Positions 63,748 to 64,000 of a DNA stretch of 64,000 nucleotides are shown here, piece after piece; position 1 is the first letter of the stretch, and each line of letters begins with the position of its first letter. The DNA is from JACVRW01 sp963827065. GTDB lineage: Bacteria; Actinomycetota; Thermoleophilia; Solirubrobacterales; Thermoleophilaceae. The notes under the pieces were generated by a model. It was given only the letters and a program-made list of their open reading frames with translations. It was not told the DNA's origin and did not search any database. The stretch spans positions 205,884 to 269,883 of the forward strand of contig CAWGZM010000003.1 in NCBI GenBank assembly GCA_963827065.1. Direction: 5' to 3'. The position numbers and the translations under genes are program-made.

Positions 63748-64000
63748 CTAAAAGCGCTGAGATGCAGGTGCTTTGGGAGCCGTTCGAGCGCCTTGCTCGG
63801 CCCAGATCTCGCGTCGACACGGCAGCGGCTGTCGGACAGACGGCCTGGCCTGCAACGCCTGCGGCCCGTGATGGTGTCGCTGCGCCAACGCACCGGAGGA
63901 TCGTGCTGTGGAACTCTGCGCAATGAAGGGCCCTCGATTGCGGCAACGCCCCTCGAGACGCTGCATGGCGCCGGGTGATGAGCTTTCGGGCCGCCCGCCG

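Overview
The window is high-GC DNA with dense, frequently overlapping genes: many ATGA/GTGA start-stop overlaps, and three convergent pairs that share a single CTAG for both stop codons. Three luciferase-like (LLM, F420/FMN type) oxidoreductases, a NucS mismatch endonuclease, a long-form transaldolase, MDR exporters and a P450 all point to an actinobacterium. Thermoleophilia (Solirubrobacterales/Gaiellales type) is my best guess, by inference only. Four genes carry single-base frameshifts, so some assembly error is possible.

Chromosomal part (1-42,120). The left edge has a truncated PadR regulator divergent from a SAM methyltransferase, then transaldolase, a DUF4389 membrane protein, a GNAT acetyltransferase, and two exported phosphatases (Tat-type PhoD and an alkaline-phosphatase-superfamily enzyme). 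A tight minus-strand operon (12,890 to 7,118) encodes an F420-type LLM oxidoreductase, hydantoinase/dihydropyrimidinase, M20 carbamoylase, a PaaK-like CoA ligase and an enoyl-CoA hydratase. It looks like a catabolic route for a cyclic ureide. Its ligase takes its start codon from an inserted 84-bp palindromic element. From 13,000 to 17,015 lies a lipid module: a PAP2 phosphatase, a diacylglycerol-kinase-like enzyme, and an 856-residue protein joining an MFS transporter, a GT2 polyprenyl-phosphate glycosyltransferase and a second PAP2 phosphatase. Next come an AlkZ-like DNA glycosylase, a MarR/exporter pair with a candidate operator, an isocitrate-lyase-superfamily enzyme, a 165-bp foldback element sitting exactly between two convergent stop codons, and a cupin/SRPBCC/MFS group. 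Further right are a frameshifted glycerophosphodiesterase, YceH, two c-di-GMP turnover proteins, NUDIX, MsrA, P450 plus LLM, NucS, a TetR/rhodanese pair with two matching operators, and stress functions (CsbD, UspA, AI-2E-type permease, DUF892). A subtilase, an SDR and TadA complete this part.

Genomic island (about 42,121-63,747). An intact tRNA-Ser(CGA) at 42,032-42,120 is followed by a tyrosine integrase. The 3' 59 bases of the tRNA recur at 63,690-63,747 as attR. A 10-bp direct repeat (GTGCAGCGCA) lies just inside both ends and looks like the integrase arm-type sites. Cargo includes an excisionase-like HTH protein, a YihY membrane protein, a drug exporter fused to a MarR-like domain, an esterase, a coiled-coil protein, a GNAT, a ClpB/ClpC-like ATPase that lacks the usual ClpP-docking tripeptide, a membrane protein, cupin and stress-barrel-like small proteins, a RibD/DHFR-like reductase, an alkylsulfatase and a replication-relaxation protein next to attR. 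A second frameshifted integrase and an integrase fragment show that the island is composite and partly decayed. Long gaps inside the island hold repeated short motifs and strong hairpins.
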